A stretch of 7,212 bases of DNA from positions 1 through 7,212 of the forward strand of contig JAVBYH010000206.1 in NCBI GenBank assembly GCA_030824175.1, in the 5' to 3' direction. Below the pieces are notes generated by a model. That model was not told the origin of the DNA, did not search any database, and saw only the letters and a program-made list of their open reading frames with translations. Positions within the stretch are counted from its first letter, which is position 1; each line of letters starts with the position of its first letter. Origin of the DNA: Bacteroidota bacterium. Its GTDB lineage: Bacteria > Bacteroidota > Ignavibacteria > UBA10030 > UBA8401. Below, in pieces: positions 4,950 through 7,212 of the stretch. The position numbers and the translations under genes were made by a program.

Positions 4950-7212
4950 TTATTTCATCAGGATCATCTTGCGCGTCTGAACGAATCCACCGGCTTGGAG
5001 GCGGTAAAAATAGATGCCGCTCGCATACGAGGAGGCATGCACGGTGGCAGTGTACGTGCCCGGCCGCATGTTTCCGTGCGCGAGCACGGCAACCTGCCGG
5101 CCGAGGATGTCGAAGAGGGCCAGGTCGACGAGGGCCTGCCGGGGAACGGTGAAGCGAATCGTCGTCGAGGGATTGAACGGATTCGGATAATTCTGAGACA
5201 ACGAGAAGACCGCGGGTGCGGCCGGCTCTTCCGCGATGATGGCCGTCGGCGTCAGGTCGACGATGCCCCCTTCCGTATCCGCGACGGACATCGGCTCAGC
5301 CGCACCGGAGATCACGTAGGCATTCTGAAACTTCACGAACGCGTTCCCTTTCGCCTCCGCGAGGACGATGAAGCGGAGTTCCGCCACGACGGCACTGTCG
5401 ATGATCAACGGATCGGACCCGGTCATCTGCACCGACACGATCGTTTGTCCGACGTTCTTCCGGAGGATGGAGAACGATCGCGTGGCGGCGGCTGTGCGCA
5501 CGTTCAGCAGTGAGAGACGAACCGCATCGAATTCGATCATCAGTTGCATCCCGGACATGTCGATGAGTCCCGATGCGATGACGGGAACGGTCACCGTATC
5601 ACCGGGGGCCCCGGTCGTGTTGCCGATGCGCAGGCGGACAGTCTCTACGCCCCCCGCGCGCGGATCGGCGCAGGGTCCGCCATAGAGCCCGATATCGTTC
5701 CGTGTTCCGTCTGCGTCCGTCCAGGGGGCTGACGGATCGCCCGCGTCGATGAGACGGGAGGCCGGAGCCGGTCGGTAATTTCCCTTCGCCCTGTCCGCGA
5801 ACTGCGGATCGCCCGTGAGTTCCGTCGGATCGGCAGCCCCGGAAATGTTGTTGATCCCGTTCGCGGAGAAGAAATTGTACCGATGGACGGCCGGGGCGGC
5901 GGCATTCATCCCAATGGCGCAGCCGATGAACACATTGTTGAGGATGAGCTGATAGCCGCCGCTCACATCGAGACCCGTTTGCCCGACATCGAAAATGTTG
6001 TTCACGACGGTCGTGCTCTCGGCGTCGGCGAGCTTTACTCCGGAGCCGGCGGACGGCCGGCCGATGAACACGTTGTTCGCCACGAGCATGTGTTTCGAGC
6101 GCCGGCCGGCGATGCCCGTTTTCCCTTCCGTTGCAAGCGTGAAGCGATTGTTCCGTATCGTCGCACGCGCGCCGTCGCGCACCACGACGGCTTCCATGCC
6201 CGCGGCCGGCACGAACACATTGCGCGCGATAACCGCTTCGCCTGAAAATACATCGATCATGCTCATGCCGCCGTTCTTCGATTCGACGAAATAATTATCA
6301 CTGATCGTCACGCGCGAACCGGAGTGCACGAGCATCATATACATCGACGCCGCCGACTGGTCGAGCCTGTTCATTGCGATCACGGCGTCGGAGGCGGAGG
6401 CCTCGACGAGGGTTCCCATCGCCGCCGTATTGAGCAGCGTGCACCCGCTGATCCCGGTATTCCGCACGCTGTCGAACGCTACGACGGTCTTCATCGTGAA
6501 CTCGGCGCCGTCTTCGCACGAGATCGTCGTCACGCCGGCCCCGGAGCCTTTCACGTACACGCCGCTTCTCATCACGACGGGGCCCTTGTATCTCCCGGCG
6601 CCGATATACACCGTATCGCCGGCCTTCGCGGCCGCAATCGCCTGTTGCACTGTCGGGAACGGTCGAAGCACGGTTCCGTCGGAAGCCCCGGTATTCGTTC
6701 CATCGACGTAGACGCGGCGGGGATACTGCTGCAGCGATTTTATCGCGACGACACCGCTTGCGACGGAGGAAACGATGATCGCATTCCCTTCACCGTCGAG
6801 AAGCCGGACCGAGCCTGGCTCGACCGCGCTGTGCACACCGCCGCCGGACGACGGGTGGATCCTGAATCGGAGCGCGGCAATCGATCCGTTCCCCGATACG
6901 AGCTCCTCGCTGTGTTCGAGGTGCACAAGCACCCGCCCTGCTCCAAGGGCGCGCGATGAGACCGTGAAGTCCGATGTGAGCGGCGTGCCGGCGGCATCGA
7001 TGAACGCAAGCCGTTGCCCGTCGAAGACGATCTCCGCATCCCCCTGCGCAAGGCCGCTTGCGTTGCCGAGCACGATATCGACCGCGATCGTGTCGCCGGG
7101 GAAGCCGCTTCCTGCCTTCAGCGACAGTTCGGTGGCGAGGGCCAGCGTCAGGTACGCCGGCATCGGATCCGGACCGCCGTACGCGCCGACGTCGTTGCGC
7201 GAACCGTCCTTG
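4950..7212 (-). CDS. modular T9SS-secreted surface protein: cohesin-like / beta-helix / cohesin-like / sorting domain (5' end missing)
   Basis: Reads in frame from the upper window edge (first full codon 7211) to TAA at 4950, 753 residues seen. The in-frame ATG at 7163 is not the start: the 16 codons before it encode a DGSRNDVGAYGGP motif typical of the end of a beta-helix, so the gene begins outside. Residues counted from 7211: 1-14 end of a preceding beta-helix; about 29-158 cohesin-like beta-sandwich (GFPGDTIAVDI, EIVFDGQRLAFIDA); 166-513 right-handed parallel beta-helix with a DUF1565-like entry (VYVDGTNTG, FPTVQQAIAAAKAGDTVYI) and a ladder of N-x-F rungs at 281, 306, 331, 355, 380, 405 and 426; exit DPQFAD...GNYRPAPASRLIDAGDP and NDIGLYGGP; about 525-654 second cohesin-like domain (GAPGDTVTVPVIASG, LMIEFDAVRLSLLNV); 669-753 T9SS type A sorting domain. 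Probably cell-surface or released, with carbohydrate or protein binding. Beta-helix parts can be lyases, but no catalytic residues can be assigned. Confidence 0.9.
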   Translation of the reverse strand, partial: KDGSRNDVGAYGGPDPMPAYLTLALATELSLKAGSGFPGDTIAVDIVLGNASGLAQGDAEIVFDGQRLAFIDAAGTPLTSDFTVSSRALGAGRVLVHLEHSEELVSGNGSIAALRFRIHPSSGGGVHSAVEPGSVRLLDGEGNAIIVSSVASGVVAIKSLQQYPRRVYVDGTNTGASDGTVLRPFPTVQQAIAAAKAGDTVYIGAGRYKGPVVMRSGVYVKGSGAGVTTISCEDGAEFTMKTVVAFDSVRNTGISGCTLLNTAAMGTLVEASASDAVIAMNRLDQSAASMYMMLVHSGSRVTISDNYFVESKNGGMSMIDVFSGEAVIARNVFVPAAGMEAVVVRDGARATIRNNRFTLATEGKTGIAGRRSKHMLVANNVFIGRPSAGSGVKLADAESTTVVNNIFDVGQTGLDVSGGYQLILNNVFIGCAIGMNAAAPAVHRYNFFSANGINNISGAADPTELTGDPQFADRAKGNYRPAPASRLIDAGDPSAPWTDADGTRNDIGLYGGPCADPRAGGVETVRLRIGNTTGAPGDTVTVPVIASGLIDMSGMQLMIEFDAVRLSLLNVRTAAATRSFSILRKNVGQTIVSVQMTGSDPLIIDSAVVAELRFIVLAEAKGNAFVKFQNAYVISGAAEPMSVADTEGGIVDLTPTAIIAEEPAAPAVFSLSQNYPNPFNPSTTIRFTVPRQALVDLALFDILGRQVAVLAHGNMRPGTYTATVHASSYASGIYFYRLQAGGFVQTRKMILMK
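4953..5207 (-). other. domain: T9SS type A C-terminal sorting signal
   Basis: The last 85 residues: FSLSQNYPNPFNPSTTIRF, then VDLALFDILGRQVAVL, GTYTATVHASSYASGIYFYRLQ, and a basic, hydrophobic end (TRKMILMK). This FlgD-Ig-like domain directs passage through the outer membrane by the type IX secretion system, where it is normally cleaved. It implies that the genome encodes PorU/PorV-type components elsewhere. Confidence 0.93.
5250..5639 (-). other. domain: second cohesin-like beta-sandwich
   Basis: Starts VRLRIGNTTGAPGDTVTVPV and continues with LMIEFDAVRLSLLNV, VVAELRFIVLAEAKG and FQNAYVISG, the strand pattern of the cohesin family (PDGD-like entry, a central FD, later ELRF). Cohesins bind dockerins in cellulosomes, but family members on surface proteins of non-cellulosomal bacteria often have unknown partners. 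Similar in plan to the domain at 6738-7127. Confidence 0.7.
5673..5714 (-). repeat. beta-helix exit motif, copy 2 (DG-RND-G-YGGP)
   Basis: Fourteen residues ADGTRNDIGLYGGP, identical at 10 of 14 positions with the copy at 7170-7211, which is 1497 nt (499 codons) upstream. This defines a protein-level module period of beta-helix plus cohesin-like domain. Confidence 0.75.
5673..6716 (-). other. domain: right-handed parallel beta-helix with asparagine ladder
   Basis: About 348 residues. N-x-F or N-x-L positions recur every 24-25 residues (NRL, NYF, NVF, NRF, NVF, NIF, then NVF after 21), the mark of stacked beta-helix rungs with an inward Asn ladder. It begins with a DUF1565-type segment and ends with a LIDAGDP ... 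NDIGLYGGP exit, as in many secreted FCB-group and Planctomycetes proteins. Probable ligand is a polysaccharide; enzymatic activity is not shown. Confidence 0.8.
6738..7127 (-). other. domain: first cohesin-like beta-sandwich
   Basis: Begins LSLKAGSGFPGDTIAVDI, then AEIVFDGQRLAFIDA, a middle with VLVHLEHSEEL, and SIAALRFRI, ending at VVAIKS. It keeps the GDT entry, the FD in the third strand and the A-LRF strand of the cohesin-like family. It lies between two beta-helix modules. Confidence 0.65.
7170..7211 (-). repeat. beta-helix exit motif, copy 1 (DG-RND-G-YGGP)
   Basis: Fourteen residues KDGSRNDVGAYGGP at the window edge. Its presence in frame before the ATG at 7163 shows that the surface-protein gene continues beyond the window and that at least one more beta-helix precedes it. 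Confidence 0.75.

Noticed and set aside
4914..4955. The hairpin as a plus-strand terminator, since TTGTTATTT follows on that strand
   Set aside because: No plus-strand gene ends there; both neighbouring genes run on the minus strand.
5900..6420. DNA-level tandem repeats or a CRISPR-like array, suggested by recurring AACACATTG/AACACGTTG-like words
   Set aside because: The periodicity of about 75 nt reflects the N-x-F rungs of the beta-helix at protein level; DNA copies are too divergent and there are no spacers.
4950..7163. ATG at 7163 as the start of the surface-protein gene
   Set aside because: The frame stays open to the window edge, and the upstream codons encode a DGSRNDVGAYGGP motif matching the internal one at 5673-5714. 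No signal peptide follows the ATG.

Overview
The window is GC-rich and carries five protein-coding genes, all on the minus strand. Two are cut by the window edges. In transcription order (high to low coordinates) they are: (1) a large secreted surface protein of cohesin-like and beta-helix modules ending in a type IX secretion (T9SS) sorting domain, 5' end missing; (2) an AlgI-type MBOAT O-acyltransferase; (3) a membrane-anchored SGNH/AlgJ-DltD-like protein; (4) an OprB-type carbohydrate porin; (5) a GH42-like (beta-galactosidase-type) glycoside hydrolase, 3' end missing. No RNA gene, mobile element, CRISPR array or gap above 300 bases was seen. The largest gene-free stretch is 2182-2433 (252 nt).

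Organism: the C-terminal domain of the first protein, with the core NYPNPFNPSTTIRF and a GxYxxxxxAxxxxSGIYFYRL tail, is a classical T9SS type A sorting domain. Together with an outer-membrane porin and an almost complete lack of Shine-Dalgarno sequences, this points to a diderm of the Bacteroidota/Ignavibacteria/FCB group. The GC-rich codon use fits an Ignavibacteria- or Kapabacteria-like lineage better than a typical Bacteroides, but this is inference, and other FCB lineages with T9SS are possible.

Layout: 4950-7212 is the modular surface protein. A strong hairpin follows its stop, then a promoter-like element that abuts the MBOAT start. MBOAT (3364-4815) and SGNH (2434-3357) are separated by 6 nt and form a translationally linked pair. 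2182-2433 is a regulatory gap with a TTGACA box and two dyad-symmetric sites upstream of the porin (889-2181). A second hairpin and a second copy of the promoter-like element precede the GH42-like gene (1-761).

Function: the MBOAT plus SGNH pair is the standard machinery that passes acyl (usually acetyl) groups across the inner membrane onto a periplasmic or surface glycan. The porin plus glycoside hydrolase could admit and cleave oligosaccharides. The T9SS protein would sit on the cell surface or be released. The shared theme is surface or extracellular carbohydrate, but no glycosyltransferase or polymerase is present, so the acylated substrate is unknown. The most unusual observation is a 34-nt element, identical at 26 positions, found upstream of both the MBOAT and the GH42-like gene.
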